A model generated the notes under the pieces. That model ran no database searches. It was not told the DNA's origin and saw only the letters and a list, made by a program, of their open reading frames with translations. The position numbers and the translations under genes are program-made. A stretch of 64,000 bases of DNA from CAZRWH01 sp964603905 (lineage in GTDB: Bacteria > Patescibacteriota > Gracilibacteria > UBA1369 > UBA12470), in the NCBI GenBank assembly GCA_964603905.1, contig CAZRWH010000001.1, positions 1-64,000 of the forward strand, given 5' to 3'. Of this stretch, positions 51,204 through 60,131 are shown piece after piece; position 1 is the first letter of the stretch; every line of letters begins with the position of its first letter.

Positions 51204-51838
51204 TAAAATAGATGTTTTATAGCTTCCTTTAGTTCTTTATCTACGTTTTCTATGTCTTGTGCGCCGTTTATTTTGATCATTTTGCCTTCTGATGCATATT
51301 TGTCGATTACTGGCATCGTTTCGTTTGTGTAAGCATGGATTCTTGTTGCGATGGCATCTGCGTTGTCATCTTTTCTTACTACAAGTTCTCCTCCACATTT
51401 TTCACACTTTTCCTCTGTGTATTTAGCTGGGTAAACCTCTTTGCAATTGCCGCATATTCGTCGAGTTGTGAGTCTTTGCATTGCAACCTCTTCAGAGATT
51501 TCTATCAAAACTCCTGTAAATTCTCTGCCCATTTTTACCATTAATGCATCGAATGTTTCTGACTGTTCCATCTTTCTTGGAATTCCATCAAAAAGTACAT
51601 TTGTACCTTCCGGTAGATTTGCCATGAAATCTTCGATTATCTCCATTACGATTTCATTTGAAACTAGTGCTCCAGCTTCAATGATGGACTTAACTTTTTT
51701 CCCTAGCTCTGAATCTTCTTGAGCAAGCTTTCTAAGTGCAGCTCCTGTTTCAAAAATTTGTAGGTTGTACTCTTTGGAAATAAGTTTCCCTTGAGTTCCT
51801 TTACCCGAGCCTTGCATTCCAAATAGTACTAAGTCCAT
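51203..51838 (-). CDS. adk: Adenylate kinase with zinc-binding LID
   Basis: 211 residues. The N-terminal loop LVLFGMQGSGKGTQGKLI binds ATP, FDGIPRKMEQ corresponds to the AMP-site DGFPR motif, and the LID contains CGNCKEVYPAKY and CEKCGGEL, four cysteines that can bind zinc. The SecY-Adk-Map order is typical, but a hairpin terminator lies between secY and adk. Confidence 0.95.
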   Translation of the reverse strand: MDLVLFGMQGSGKGTQGKLISKEYNLQIFETGAALRKLAQEDSELGKKVKSIIEAGALVSNEIVMEIIEDFMANLPEGTNVLFDGIPRKMEQSETFDALMVKMGREFTGVLIEISEEVAMQRLTTRRICGNCKEVYPAKYTEEKCEKCGGELVVRKDDNADAIATRIHAYTNETMPVIDKYASEGKMIKINGAQDIENVDKELKEAIKHLF

Positions 51839-51864
51839 TTTTAGTTTTGATTATGAAATAAAAT

Positions 51865-51891
51865 AAAAGGTGTTTCATCGAAACACCTTTT
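51865..51891 (-). terminator. Terminator between secY and adk
   Basis: AAAAGGTGTTT, loop CGATG on the minus strand, AAACACCTTTT, followed by ATTTTATTTC. The stem is perfect. No separate adk promoter is evident, so it may be only partly efficient. Confidence 0.85.
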
Positions 51892-51930
51892 AGCATGTAA
51901 TTAACTTAGCTTCAACTAAGAAATGACTTT

Positions 51931-53229
51931 TTAATAGAATTTCTCGTAATTGTGCATGATCAGTTGAGAGTTAACTTGTCTAATTAGCTCAAGTACAACT
52001 CCTACAACGATAATCATTCCCGCTCCACTAATTAGCATTGGCACAGATCCTCCACTTGTTCCAGAAAGCATTTGTTGCATCAGGATAGGGGATACAGCGA
52101 TGAATGCTAGGAATGTTCCACCGAAAAGATTTAGCCTGTCTGACACCTTTGCAAGATATTCAGCAGTTTGTTTCCCCGGTCGAATTCCTGGGATGAATCC
52201 TCCACGTTTTTGAATGCTATCTGCAATTTTAGTAGGGTCAAAAGTGATTGATACATAGAAGAATGTAAATCCAATGATTAGGAGGAAATATGTAACCATG
52301 TATAGAGGCTCTCCAACCATGAATGCTGTTTGCATCCATTCTCCTAGTGAAACTGTCCATCCTGACTCACCATTTGCCATAAATTGTCCAAGTACAGAAG
52401 GGAAGGTGATCATTGAAACTGCGAAGATGATAGGGATCATTCCCGCTTGATTGATTCTTATTGGTAGTGATGCTTGTTCTCCTTTGTTTGATTTTCTGTG
52501 TCCTGCGTATGTAATTGGAATTCTTCTTTGTCCTTCACCTACCATTACGATAAGGATAGTTAGGATAACTGTTCCAATTACTCCTGCTACAAAAGAAATT
52601 AGCTTTGTAGGATCTTCTGATGCAAGTGCTAGTGATTGACCAGCTACTCCTGGTACCGCTGATAGGATACCTGCGAAGATAAGAATTGATATACCGTTAG
52701 AGATTCCTTTCTCTGTCATTATTTCACCAAGCCACATCATCAAAACTGCTCCAGCTGATATTACTACCATTATAGGAAGTATAACCAATGGATCGTGAAT
52801 GTTTGTGATTATGTCAGCTTGTGCTTGTGAATTGATAAGCAAGATCATTCCGTAAGATTGCAGGAACGCAAGAGGGAAGGTAAGCCATCGTGTGTAAGAT
52901 GTTATCTTTTGTCTTCCTTGTGCTCCTTCTTTCGAAAGTTGATCTAGTTTAGGAACGATTACTTGAAGTAGCTGCATGATGATAACAGCGTTGATGTAAG
53001 GAGATAGTCCCATCAATACGATTGAGAAATTCCTTGCACTTCCACCTGTAAGTAGGCTGAAAGCTCCAAGTATTTTATTCCTGTCGAATACAGCTTGTAA
53101 CGCTTCAAGATTTACTCCTGGGATAGTTACATGAGCCAGTAAACGATAGATTACTATTGCGAATAAAGTGAATAGGATTTTTTGTCTAAGATCCTTTGCT
53201 TGCCAGATTTGGCCGATGTATTTGAACAT
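51931..53229 (-). CDS. secY: Preprotein translocase subunit SecY
   Basis: 432 residues, ten predicted membrane helices. LRQKILFTLFAIVIYRL begins it, and GINAVIIMQLL-like YINAVIIMQLLQVIVPKLDQL and the cytoplasmic GQRRIPITYAGHR loop (ribosome contact) are conserved. RLNLFGGTFLAFIAV and the plug-region residues fit the family. It forms the protein-export channel with SecE and SecG. Confidence 0.97.
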   Translation of the reverse strand: MFKYIGQIWQAKDLRQKILFTLFAIVIYRLLAHVTIPGVNLEALQAVFDRNKILGAFSLLTGGSARNFSIVLMGLSPYINAVIIMQLLQVIVPKLDQLSKEGAQGRQKITSYTRWLTFPLAFLQSYGMILLINSQAQADIITNIHDPLVILPIMVVISAGAVLMMWLGEIMTEKGISNGISILIFAGILSAVPGVAGQSLALASEDPTKLISFVAGVIGTVILTILIVMVGEGQRRIPITYAGHRKSNKGEQASLPIRINQAGMIPIIFAVSMITFPSVLGQFMANGESGWTVSLGEWMQTAFMVGEPLYMVTYFLLIIGFTFFYVSITFDPTKIADSIQKRGGFIPGIRPGKQTAEYLAKVSDRLNLFGGTFLAFIAVSPILMQQMLSGTSGGSVPMLISGAGMIIVVGVVLELIRQVNSQLIMHNYEKFY

Positions 53230-53249
53230 TTATTTGTTTAGTTAGGTGG

Positions 53250-53774
53250 TTAGCCTTTTTTAGAATTTTTAGCGTTCTTTGCTTTTGCTTCTTCTTTTTT
53301 CTTAATCAGCACTTCTTTACGTTTTCTGTTTGGATTTCCAAGTGCTTCTACTGTACCACCTGCTTTCTCTATTTTTGCTTGAGCAGCTTTAGATACGCTT
53401 TCAACTGTTATTGTGATTTTTCTTGTGATTTCTCCTTGGCTAAGTACTTTCACAGGTTTGTCTGCGTGATCGATTAGACCAGCTTTTTTAAGAGCGTCTT
53501 TGTCGAATTTTGCACCTTTGATCTCTTCAAGTTGGCTTAGGTTGACAACTTGGTATCGAACTTTGTTCGGGTTTTTGAAACCTTTTAGCTTTGGCATTTT
53601 TCGGATCAGAGGTGTTTGTCCTCCTTCGAATCCTGGCCTTCTTTTTCCTCCACTTCTAGAAGATTGTCCGTTCATTCCTCTTCCTGAGTAGGTTCCTCGT
53701 TGAGACCCATTGCCGCGACCAACTCTTTTTTTGGTCTTTTGTGTAGCCGGCTTTTTAAGTGTGTTTAGTGCCAT
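53250..53774 (-). CDS. rplO: Ribosomal protein uL15
   Basis: 174 residues, slightly longer than usual because of a Lys/Ala-rich C-terminal tail. KRVGRGNGSQRGTYSGRGMN and FEGGQTPLIRKMPKLKGF are diagnostic. It directly follows rpsE. The usual rpmD (uL30) between them is absent. Confidence 0.97.
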   Translation of the reverse strand: MALNTLKKPATQKTKKRVGRGNGSQRGTYSGRGMNGQSSRSGGKRRPGFEGGQTPLIRKMPKLKGFKNPNKVRYQVVNLSQLEEIKGAKFDKDALKKAGLIDHADKPVKVLSQGEITRKITITVESVSKAAQAKIEKAGGTVEALGNPNRKRKEVLIKKKEEAKAKNAKNSKKG

Positions 53775-53814
53775 ATTAGGTAGTTGTAATTATTAGTGGT
53801 AGTTGTAGTACTAA
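53775..53814 (-). promoter_or_regulatory. ACTACAACTACC-type spacer between rpsE and rplO
   Basis: A CA-rich degenerate tract (minus-strand reading) ending CAACTACCTAATATG at the rplO start. Only 40 bp lies between the two genes, leaving no room for rpmD. Confidence 0.6.
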
Positions 53815-54492
53815 TTAATTTTTAGTAGTAGCTTTTTCTTCTTTTTTAGTTGCTTTTGGAGCTGCTTTTTTTGCAGCAGGTTTCTTTGTCTCTTCTTTCT
53901 TCTCTGCTTTTTTTGGTGCGGCTTTCTTTGGTGCCGGCTTTGCAGCAGGTTTTTTCTCTGTCTTTGTTGGAGCTGCTTTCTTTGCTTCCTCCTCTTTTAC
54001 CTTCTTATTTGGATCTTCTTTGTATCGTAGTTTTGATAGTGCTTCGTGAACTGCTTTTACACAGTTTAGTTTGTTGTTTGAACCTAGTGATTTACTTAGG
54101 ATGTTGTGAATTCCTGCTAGTTCAACAACTTTCCTTACAGGTCCTCCAGCAATAATACCAGTACCTGGTCCCGCAGGGATTAGTAGAACCTCTGCACTTT
54201 TGAATTTGTGTTGGATTCTGTGAGGGATTGTGTCTCCGTATAGGTTTACCGTGATAAGGTTTCTTTTAGCTTTAGCTACCGCTTTTTTAATTGCTCCTTG
54301 TACCTCTACAGATTTTCCAGCTCCTACTCCTACTTTTCCTTTTCTGTTTCCGATTACTACTGTTGCTCGGAATCGTAGCCTTCGACCACCTTTAACTACA
54401 CGTGTTACACGGTCGATTTGTATTACTTCTTCGTCGAACTCTTTTGGTTCTGCTTTGCGTCCTCGTCTTTTGTTGAAAGGTTTTTTAGCCAT
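53815..54492 (-). CDS. rpsE: Ribosomal protein uS5 with Lys/Ala-rich tail
   Basis: 225 residues. The S5 core (about 20-165) has RVVKGGRRLRFRATVVIGNR, GKVGVGAGKSVEV and LIPAGPGTGIIAGGPVRKV. The last 60 residues are K/A/P/E repeats (KKAAPKKAEKKEETKK), a low-complexity extension also seen on rpsC and rplV here. rpmD is not found downstream. Confidence 0.97.
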   Translation of the reverse strand: MAKKPFNKRRGRKAEPKEFDEEVIQIDRVTRVVKGGRRLRFRATVVIGNRKGKVGVGAGKSVEVQGAIKKAVAKAKRNLITVNLYGDTIPHRIQHKFKSAEVLLIPAGPGTGIIAGGPVRKVVELAGIHNILSKSLGSNNKLNCVKAVHEALSKLRYKEDPNKKVKEEEAKKAAPTKTEKKPAAKPAPKKAAPKKAEKKEETKKPAAKKAAPKATKKEEKATTKN

Positions 54493-54590
54493 TTATAGTT
54501 TGAATTTAGAATTTAATATTTGATGATTGATTGTGGAGCTCTTCGAGCAAGTTATTGATGCCGCTAGGACCGCCTTGCTTCCTTGCGGTG
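54493..54590. other. Intergenic hairpin and A/T-rich spacer before rpsE
   Basis: Minus strand: an imperfect stem CTAG-CACCGC/GGCGGTC-CTAG, followed by AAATTCTAAATTC-type filler to the rpsE start. There is no terminator T-tract. Confidence 0.5.
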
Positions 54591-54935
54591 CTAGAATTTT
54601 AGGCCACTTTCTCGTGCGCCTTCGGCAATCGCTTTTACGCGACCGTGGTATTTGTATCCGTTTCTGTCGAATACGCATTCTTTGATTCCTTGGTCTACTG
54701 CTAGTTTCCCGATTTCAAGTCCAATTTGTTTTGCTTTTTCGATCTTTGTTCCTTCTTTTATCTTCAAGTCTGAAGCTGCACATAGCGTTACTCCCTTAGA
54801 ATCGTCGATTAGTTGTACGTAATTAGCGTTTAGGCTTCGAAATACGATTAGACGTGGCCTTTTCGATGTTCCAGACAGTTTGGCTCGAATTTTGCCGTGT
54901 CGTTTAAGTCGTTTAGTTGTTTTTTCTGAAGTCAT
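54591..54935 (-). CDS. rplR: Ribosomal protein uL18
   Basis: 114 residues: RLKRHGKIRAKLSGTSKRPR, VQLIDDSKGVTL, and the C-terminal GYKYHGRVKAIAEGARESGL. It binds 5S rRNA. Confidence 0.97.
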   Translation of the reverse strand: MTSEKTTKRLKRHGKIRAKLSGTSKRPRLIVFRSLNANYVQLIDDSKGVTLCAASDLKIKEGTKIEKAKQIGLEIGKLAVDQGIKECVFDRNGYKYHGRVKAIAEGARESGLKF

Positions 54936-54962
54936 TTCTTAAATATGGTTATTTTTAATGGT

Positions 54963-55511
54963 TTAGCTTGCCGCTGTTTTACCTGCTTTTCTTCTTACAT
55001 ATTCTCCTTGGTATCGGATTCCTTTCCCTTTGTAAGGTTCCGGTTTCTTGTATCCTCGGATGATTGATGCAACGTGTCCTACAACCTCTTTGTCGATTCC
55101 TTTTACTGAAAGAATGTTTTTCTTGTCCTGGTCGATTTCGATTTCAATTCCTGCTGGTGGTGTGTATTCAACTGGATGAGAGAATCCTAGGTTGAGTACA
55201 AGTTTTTTACCTTGCATTTGAGCTCTGTAACCAACTCCTATGATCTCTAGTTTCTTTTCAAACCCTTCAGATACACCTGTTACAAGGTTTTGAAGTAGAG
55301 ATCTTGTAAGTCCGTGGAGACTTCTAGAGAATTTATCTTCCTCTTTTCTTGTTACGACGATTTCGTTTTCTGTTATTTCAACGTTCACTTTTTCATGTGG
55401 TGTCATCTTTAGTTCACCTTTTGATCCTTTTACTGTTATTTCACCGTTTGCGTCTTGAGTGACAGTTACGCCATTTGGGATGTTAACGGGTTGTCTTCCT
55501 ATTCGTGACAT
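54963..55511 (-). CDS. rplF: Ribosomal protein uL6
   Basis: 182 residues: SRIGRQPVNIPNGVTVTQ at the start and the L6 signature PEPYKGKGIRYQGEYVRRK near the end. Normal length. Confidence 0.97.
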   Translation of the reverse strand: MSRIGRQPVNIPNGVTVTQDANGEITVKGSKGELKMTPHEKVNVEITENEIVVTRKEEDKFSRSLHGLTRSLLQNLVTGVSEGFEKKLEIIGVGYRAQMQGKKLVLNLGFSHPVEYTPPAGIEIEIDQDKKNILSVKGIDKEVVGHVASIIRGYKKPEPYKGKGIRYQGEYVRRKAGKTAAS

Positions 55512-55573
55512 ATTTTAGGTAGTTAGTTGTTGTAGTGGTAGTTGTAGTAATTGTGCCCTTTGGGCAGATTATT
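55512..55573 (-). promoter_or_regulatory. Mini-hairpin plus CA-rich spacer before rplF
   Basis: Minus strand: TGCCC-AAA-GGGCA, then CTACAACTACCACTACAACA-type tract and the ATG. It is nearly identical in design to the ntpD and ntpI leaders, although the operons are unrelated. Confidence 0.65.
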
Positions 55574-55957
55574 TTAATAAATTTCACAGATTAGTTCTCC
55601 TCCTACTTGGTTTTTTCTAGCTTCTTTGTCGTCCATCAAACCTTTTGAAGTAGAGATGATTGCCATTCCAAGTCCGTCTAGAACTCTTGGGATATCATTT
55701 TTACCTACGTAGATTCTTTGTCCTGGCTTTGAAATCCTTTTTAGGTTTAGCGTTTCTTGTGTTTCTGGTAATGAAACTTCAAGAGATCTCCATCGTCCGT
55801 TTTTAACAACTTTGATATCTGTTACATAACCGTTTTTCTTCATTATTTTCAAGATTTCATTCTTCAGGTTCGAGTAAGGGACGTGTAGTGTCTCCTTTGA
55901 AGCCATTGAAGCGTTTCGTATTCTTGTTAGTAAATCTGCTATTGGATCTGTGTTCAT
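55574..55957 (-). CDS. rpsH: Ribosomal protein uS8
   Basis: 127 residues: DPIADLLTRIRNASMASKET and the C-terminal GLGMAIISTSKGLMDDKEAR and GGELICEIY. It binds the central domain of 16S rRNA. Confidence 0.97.
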   Translation of the reverse strand: MNTDPIADLLTRIRNASMASKETLHVPYSNLKNEILKIMKKNGYVTDIKVVKNGRWRSLEVSLPETQETLNLKRISKPGQRIYVGKNDIPRVLDGLGMAIISTSKGLMDDKEARKNQVGGELICEIY

Positions 55958-55996
55958 ATTATTTAGTGAGTAATGAGTAGTTATTAGTGAGTAGTG
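55958..55996. repeat. ACTCATTACTCACTA spacer before rpsH
   Basis: ACTCACTAATAACTACTCAT-type tandem in minus-strand reading between rpsN and rpsH. Confidence 0.6.
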
Positions 55997-56002
55997 TTTG
56001 GC

Positions 56003-56227
56003 TTACCAAGATGATTTTCTTACACCCATAATTTCTCCTTTTTGGGCTAGTTCTCGGAAACAAATTCTACATATTCCGAATCGTCTCATATATCCTTTTG
56101 GACGTCCGCATTTTGTACATCTGTTGTATGTTCGTGTCGGCATCTTTGGTTTTCTGCCAGCTTTAACTGCTCTTGTATGAGCTTTCTTTCTCTTTAGACA
56201 CTTTGTTATGAGTGATGTTTTAGCCAT
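56003..56227 (-). CDS. rpsN: Ribosomal protein uS14, zinc-binding type
   Basis: 74 residues, with the zinc ligands in [20 protein letters not shown] (C-x2-C-x12-C) and the next Cys three residues on. The N-terminal extension of about 13 residues is longer than the usual 61-residue zinc form. [20 protein letters not shown] is basic. Confidence 0.95.
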   Translation of the reverse strand: MAKTSLITKCLKRKKAHTRAVKAGRKPKMPTRTYNRCTKCGRPKGYMRRFGICRICFRELAQKGEIMGVRKSSW

Positions 56228-56248
56228 TTGTAATTAGTTTGTAGTAAA

Positions 56249-56821
56249 TTATTTAGTTTCTGGCGCTTTTACTTCGTCTTTGAAAGGGAAGCCTAGGCCT
56301 TTTAGTAGTAGATATCCTGAGTAGTTATCTTTTGCGTTTGTTTTGACTGTGATTTGCAGTCCGTGTGGTCTGTCTAGGTTCTCAGGTTTGATTTCTGGAA
56401 AGATGCTACAATCTTTGATTCCTAGTGAGAAGTTCCCATTCCCGTCGAATCCTTTGACTGTGATACCTCGGAAGTCTCTTGTTCTTGGTAGTACTACGTT
56501 TACTAGTTTGTTAACGAAGTCGTACATCTTCTTTTCTCTTAGAGTTACAGTGATTCCTACTGGCATTCCTGCTCTTAGTTTGAAGTTAGATATCGCTTTT
56601 TTAGCATTTTTTACTACAGGTTTTTGACCTGTGATAGCTGCGATGTTCTCAATAATTGGAGAGAAGTCTTTACCTCCTGACTTGATATAAGTTCCAATAC
56701 CAACGTTTAGCTGTACTTTCTCTAGCTTTGGTGTGGCCATTGGAGTTACTCCAAGTTCTTTCATTAGTGATGCACTAATCTTTTTTTCGTAATCTTCTTG
56801 TAGAGTTGATTTAGTGGACAT
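56249..56821 (-). CDS. rplE: Ribosomal protein uL5
   Basis: 190 residues: EKVQLNVGIGTYIK, ITGQKPVVKNAKKAISNFKL and VLPRTRDFRGITVKGFDGNG are conserved. It contacts 5S rRNA and P-site tRNA. Confidence 0.97.
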   Translation of the reverse strand: MSTKSTLQEDYEKKISASLMKELGVTPMATPKLEKVQLNVGIGTYIKSGGKDFSPIIENIAAITGQKPVVKNAKKAISNFKLRAGMPVGITVTLREKKMYDFVNKLVNVVLPRTRDFRGITVKGFDGNGNFSLGIKDCSIFPEIKPENLDRPHGLQITVKTNAKDNYSGYLLLKGLGFPFKDEVKAPETK

Positions 56822-56855
56822 ATTAGAATTTTAGAATTTTAGTTGTTTAGATTGC

Positions 56856-57197
56856 TTATTTCTTCTTCTTAGATTTTGCTTCTACTGGTTGGTCTAGAGT
56901 AGTGTTGCATTTCTTACACATTCTTCGTTTTTTCTTGTCGTCTCCGATTTCGTATCCAACTCTTGTTGCCTTTTTACAGTGTGGGCATACTACTTTTGCG
57001 TTGGATGCATCGATTGGTGCTTCGAAGTGGATAATATCTCCAGCTCGAGTTGTTGTTTTCTTGATGTGTTTTTTCTTAACATTTACTTTCTCGACTACAA
57101 CAGCGTTTCTTTTTTTCATAACACGCATTACTTTTCCGGTTTTACCAGAATCTTTGCCTTGTATGATTACTACGTTGTCACCTGTTTTAATTTTCAT
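56856..57197 (-). CDS. rplX: Ribosomal protein uL24 with zinc-ribbon cysteines
   Basis: 113 residues. The KOW motif is in KTGDNVVIIQGKDSGKTGKV. The second half carries CPHC, then CKKC, a C-x2-C pair set consistent with the zinc-binding version of uL24. It starts assembly of the large subunit. Confidence 0.96.
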   Translation of the reverse strand: MKIKTGDNVVIIQGKDSGKTGKVMRVMKKRNAVVVEKVNVKKKHIKKTTTRAGDIIHFEAPIDASNAKVVCPHCKKATRVGYEIGDDKKKRRMCKKCNTTLDQPVEAKSKKKK

Positions 57198-57218
57198 TAT
57201 ATGAGATAGTTAGTTGGT

Positions 57219-57587
57219 TTATAGTACGTCTGGTGCTAGAGAGATGATCTTTTGGAATCCTTTTTCTCTTAGCTCTCTTGCAACTGGCCCGAATACACGT
57301 GTTCCTTTTGGCTGGTTCTCTTTGTTGATGATTACTACTGCGTTGTTGTCGAATCGGATTGATGATCCGTCTTTTCTTCCTTGTGCTTTTCTTGTTCTTA
57401 CAATAACCGCTCTCTCGATAGCTTTTTTCTTAACAACACCTTTAGGAGTTGCTTTTTTTACTGCTACTACGATTACGTCTCCTATACCTGCGTATCTTCT
57501 TTTAGATCCTCCTAGGACCTTGATACACATGACCTCTTTGGCCCCGGTGTTGTCGGCTACTTGTAGTAATGTTTGTGCTTGAATCAT
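57219..57587 (-). CDS. rplN: Ribosomal protein uL14
   Basis: 122 residues: [38 protein letters not shown] and [14 protein letters not shown]. Exactly the usual length. Confidence 0.98.
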   Translation of the reverse strand: MIQAQTLLQVADNTGAKEVMCIKVLGGSKRRYAGIGDVIVVAVKKATPKGVVKKKAIERAVIVRTRKAQGRKDGSSIRFDNNAVVIINKENQPKGTRVFGPVARELREKGFQKIISLAPDVL

Positions 57588-57632
57588 TTTATTAAAGTGT
57601 AGATTTTAAAGTGTAGATTGTAGGAAATTGTT

Positions 57633-57878
57633 TTATTCAGTCTCTGTTACTCCTTCTGGCTTAACGACTGTCCATCTTTTTAGCTTTGAAAGAGGTTTTG
57701 TCTCGTAGATAGTTACAGTGTCTCCTTCTTGGATTGTGTTGCCTGGGTCGTGTGCGTAGAATTTTTTCGTAGTTCTATATTTTTTCTTGTACTTAGGGTG
57801 TGATTTGTATGTATGTACAGTCACGACGACCGTGTCTTTCATTTTGTTACTTGTGACTGTTCCTGTTTTAGTTCTCAT
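57633..57878 (-). CDS. rpsQ: Ribosomal protein uS17
   Basis: 81 residues with an OB fold: GTVTSNKMKDTVVVTVHTYK, YAHDPGNTIQEGDTVTIYET and KPLSKLKRWTVV. Confidence 0.96.
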   Translation of the reverse strand: MRTKTGTVTSNKMKDTVVVTVHTYKSHPKYKKKYRTTKKFYAHDPGNTIQEGDTVTIYETKPLSKLKRWTVVKPEGVTETE

Positions 57879-57915
57879 AGAATTAGTGAGTAGTGAGTAA
57901 TGAGTAATGAGTAGT
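57879..57915. repeat. ACTCATTACTCACTACTCA spacer before rpsQ
   Basis: Four TTACTCA/CTACTCA-type units in minus-strand reading between rpmC and rpsQ, ending next to the start codon of rpsQ. Confidence 0.65.
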
Positions 57916-58125
57916 TTATGATTCTTGTGGTTCTGCGCTTGCTAGCTCTCTTTTGATCGTTAGGATTTGTGCGCAGTATCTTTTTAGTTCCTTTGCCATG
58001 TGCGATTTCCGGTCTTTACCTGTTTTTAGCACGATTTCTGCTTTTGTAAGGTTGATTCGTGCTTTTTTAAGCTCTTTGTCTAGGTCTTCAGCTTTGAGTT
58101 TTCGTAGTTCTTTTATTGAAAGCAT
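57916..58125 (-). CDS. rpmC: Ribosomal protein uL29
   Basis: 69 residues: two helices, LSIKELRKLKAEDLDKELKK and AKELKRYCAQILTIKRE. Normal for uL29, between rplP and rpsQ. Confidence 0.95.
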   Translation of the reverse strand: MLSIKELRKLKAEDLDKELKKARINLTKAEIVLKTGKDRKSHMAKELKRYCAQILTIKRELASAEPQES

Positions 58126-58146
58126 GTTGTTCTACTTGTTAGTGTG

Positions 58147-58569
58147 TTAGTTAAGTTCTGTTGCTGTCAGGAATTTAGTTTTGACAGGCAGTTTGTGTGA
58201 TGCCAGCCTCATAGCTTCTCTTGCAATATCTTCTTCAACTCCTTCCATCTCGAATAGTACAGTTCCTGGTTTTACTAGTGCTACGTACTTCTCAACGTTA
58301 CCTTTACCACTTCCCATAGGTACCTCAGCAGCTTTTTGAGTGACAGGTTTGTGAGGGAAAACTCTGATCCAGATTTTTCCACCCCTCTTGATGTATCTTG
58401 TCATTGCTCGTCTGGCAGCCTCGATTTGTCTTGAAGTGATTTCTCCAGTTGTTTGTGCTTTGATTGCGTAAGATCCAAATGCGATTCTGTGGCCTTTTTG
58501 AGCTACGCCTTTGAAAGCTCCTCTTAGCCGATGACTTTTTCTATATTTTTGCTTCTTTGGTAGTAACAT
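58147..58569 (-). CDS. rplP: Ribosomal protein uL16
   Basis: 140 residues: [40 protein letters not shown] and [18 protein letters not shown]. It lies near the A site. Confidence 0.97.
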   Translation of the reverse strand: MLLPKKQKYRKSHRLRGAFKGVAQKGHRIAFGSYAIKAQTTGEITSRQIEAARRAMTRYIKRGGKIWIRVFPHKPVTQKAAEVPMGSGKGNVEKYVALVKPGTVLFEMEGVEEDIAREAMRLASHKLPVKTKFLTATELN

Positions 58570-58597
58570 TGTTTTTAACTTGTTATGTAGTTAGTGA

Positions 58598-59344
58598 CTA
58601 AGCCGCTTTTTTTGCAGCAGGTTTTCTTTTTGGTGCTGTTTTCTTAGCCTCTTTAGGCTCTTCTTTTTTCTCAGCTAGTGGTTTTGAGAATGGATTAACT
58701 GTTGTGCTTAGGTTCTTTTTGAACACATCACCTTTATAAATCCAAACTTTGATTCCAATTACTCCGTAAGTTGTGTTTGCTCTTGATGTTGCGTAGTCGA
58801 TATCTGCACGGAATGTATGTAGAGGGATTTTCCCTTGTGTGAAGAACTCACTTCTTGAGATCTCTACTCCGTTTAGACGTCCTCCAGCTTGTACTTTGAT
58901 ACCTTTTGCACCTGACTCCATAGCTTTTTGTACTGCCATTTTTGCCGCTCTTCTGTAAGAAATTCTTCTTTCGATTTGTTTCGCTACAGAATCTGCAACA
59001 AGTTGTGCGTCTAGGTCAGGTTTTTGAATCTCTGTTACATTGATGTGGAACCTGTTTCCAAATTTCTTTTCTAGCTCTGTCCTGAATCCGTCGATTGACT
59101 CTCCTTGTCGTCCGATAATAACACCCGGTTTAGAACTGTGGATGTTGATAGTTGTCTCGTTCGCGCTTCTTAGGATTTGGATTGTTGATACTCCGCAATC
59201 TTTTAGCTTGTCTTGTACGTATTTTTTAAGCTTAAGATCTTGGTGGAAAGTAGCAGTGTACTGTTTTTTTCCTGTGTACCAACTAGAATCCCATTGCTTG
59301 ATGATTCCTATTCTCTGGATTTTTGGATTAACTTTTTGTCCCAT
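58598..59344 (-). CDS. rpsC: Ribosomal protein uS3
   Basis: 248 residues: GQKVNPKIQRIGIIKQWDSS, a KH domain with KPGVIIGRQGESIDGF, and GRLNGVEISRSEFFTQGKIP. The C-terminal tail is K/A/P-rich (about 225-248), matching the tails of rpsE and rplV. Confidence 0.97.
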   Translation of the reverse strand: MGQKVNPKIQRIGIIKQWDSSWYTGKKQYTATFHQDLKLKKYVQDKLKDCGVSTIQILRSANETTINIHSSKPGVIIGRQGESIDGFRTELEKKFGNRFHINVTEIQKPDLDAQLVADSVAKQIERRISYRRAAKMAVQKAMESGAKGIKVQAGGRLNGVEISRSEFFTQGKIPLHTFRADIDYATSRANTTYGVIGIKVWIYKGDVFKKNLSTTVNPFSKPLAEKKEEPKEAKKTAPKRKPAAKKAA

Positions 59345-59394
59345 ATTAGGTAGTTGTAGTTATAGTTATAGTAGTAGTTGTAGTATTGTAACTA
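59345..59394 (-). promoter_or_regulatory. ACTACAACTACTACTATAAC spacer before rpsC
   Basis: A pure A/C/T degenerate tract of about 50 nt in minus-strand reading between rplV and rpsC, without hairpin or Shine-Dalgarno. Confidence 0.6.
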
Positions 59395-59814
59395 TTATTT
59401 TTTAGTAGTTGCCTTCTTAGTTGGGCTTTTCTCTTCCTTTGCTTCTTCTTTTTTCTCAGCCTTTGGCGCTTGTTTCTTCTCTTCTTGCTCTTTTACGTCG
59501 ACTTTTACTGTGATGTGAGAGTTTCTTTTTCTGATTGGGTGCATTCTTCCTCTTGAACAAGATGTACTTCTTTTGTAAGTGATTCCCTCGGTGACAATGA
59601 TTTCTTTGATGTAAAGATTGTCTAGAGCTTGTTTGAAGTTTGTCTCTGCGTTTGATGCTGCTGATTTGACCACTTTGTAAAGTATTTGTGCTCCTTTCTT
59701 AGGAGTGAACTTTAGTATGTCTAGAGCATCTTGAACGTCTTTTCCACGCACCAATCCAGCTACTAAGTTAGCTTTTTTTGGTGATATCCGTGTTTGTCGT
59801 AGTACTGCTTTCAT
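59395..59814 (-). CDS. rplV: Ribosomal protein uL22
   Basis: 139 residues: LRQTRISPKKANLVAGLVRG and RMHPIRKRNSHITVKV. The last 25 residues form a K/E/A-rich tail. It lines the peptide exit tunnel. Confidence 0.97.
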   Translation of the reverse strand: MKAVLRQTRISPKKANLVAGLVRGKDVQDALDILKFTPKKGAQILYKVVKSAASNAETNFKQALDNLYIKEIIVTEGITYKRSTSCSRGRMHPIRKRNSHITVKVDVKEQEEKKQAPKAEKKEEAKEEKSPTKKATTKK

Positions 59815-59844
59815 TATTTAGTTAATAGTGAGTAATGAGTAAGT

Positions 59845-60108
59845 TTATTTCTTGCCGGCGTGGCTTTTGAATTTTCTAGTGAAAGAGAATTCTCCTAGCT
59901 TATGTCCGACCATGTTCTCTGATACAAAGACAGGTACGTGCTCTTTTCCGTTGTGGACAGCAAATGTGTGTCCTACGAAGTCAGGAGCGATTACTGACGA
60001 CCTTGCCCATGTTTTGATGACCTGTTTACTTCCTGATGCGTTCATCTTCTCAACCTTTTTCATCAGTTTTGGATCTATAAATGGTCCTTTTTTTGAACTT
60101 CTTGACAT
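59845..60108 (-). CDS. rpsS: Ribosomal protein uS19
   Basis: 87 residues: [40 protein letters not shown], and [17 protein letters not shown]. Confidence 0.97.
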   Translation of the reverse strand: MSRSSKKGPFIDPKLMKKVEKMNASGSKQVIKTWARSSVIAPDFVGHTFAVHNGKEHVPVFVSENMVGHKLGEFSFTRKFKSHAGKK

Positions 60109-60131
60109 ATTTCTTTAGCTTATTAGTTGAT

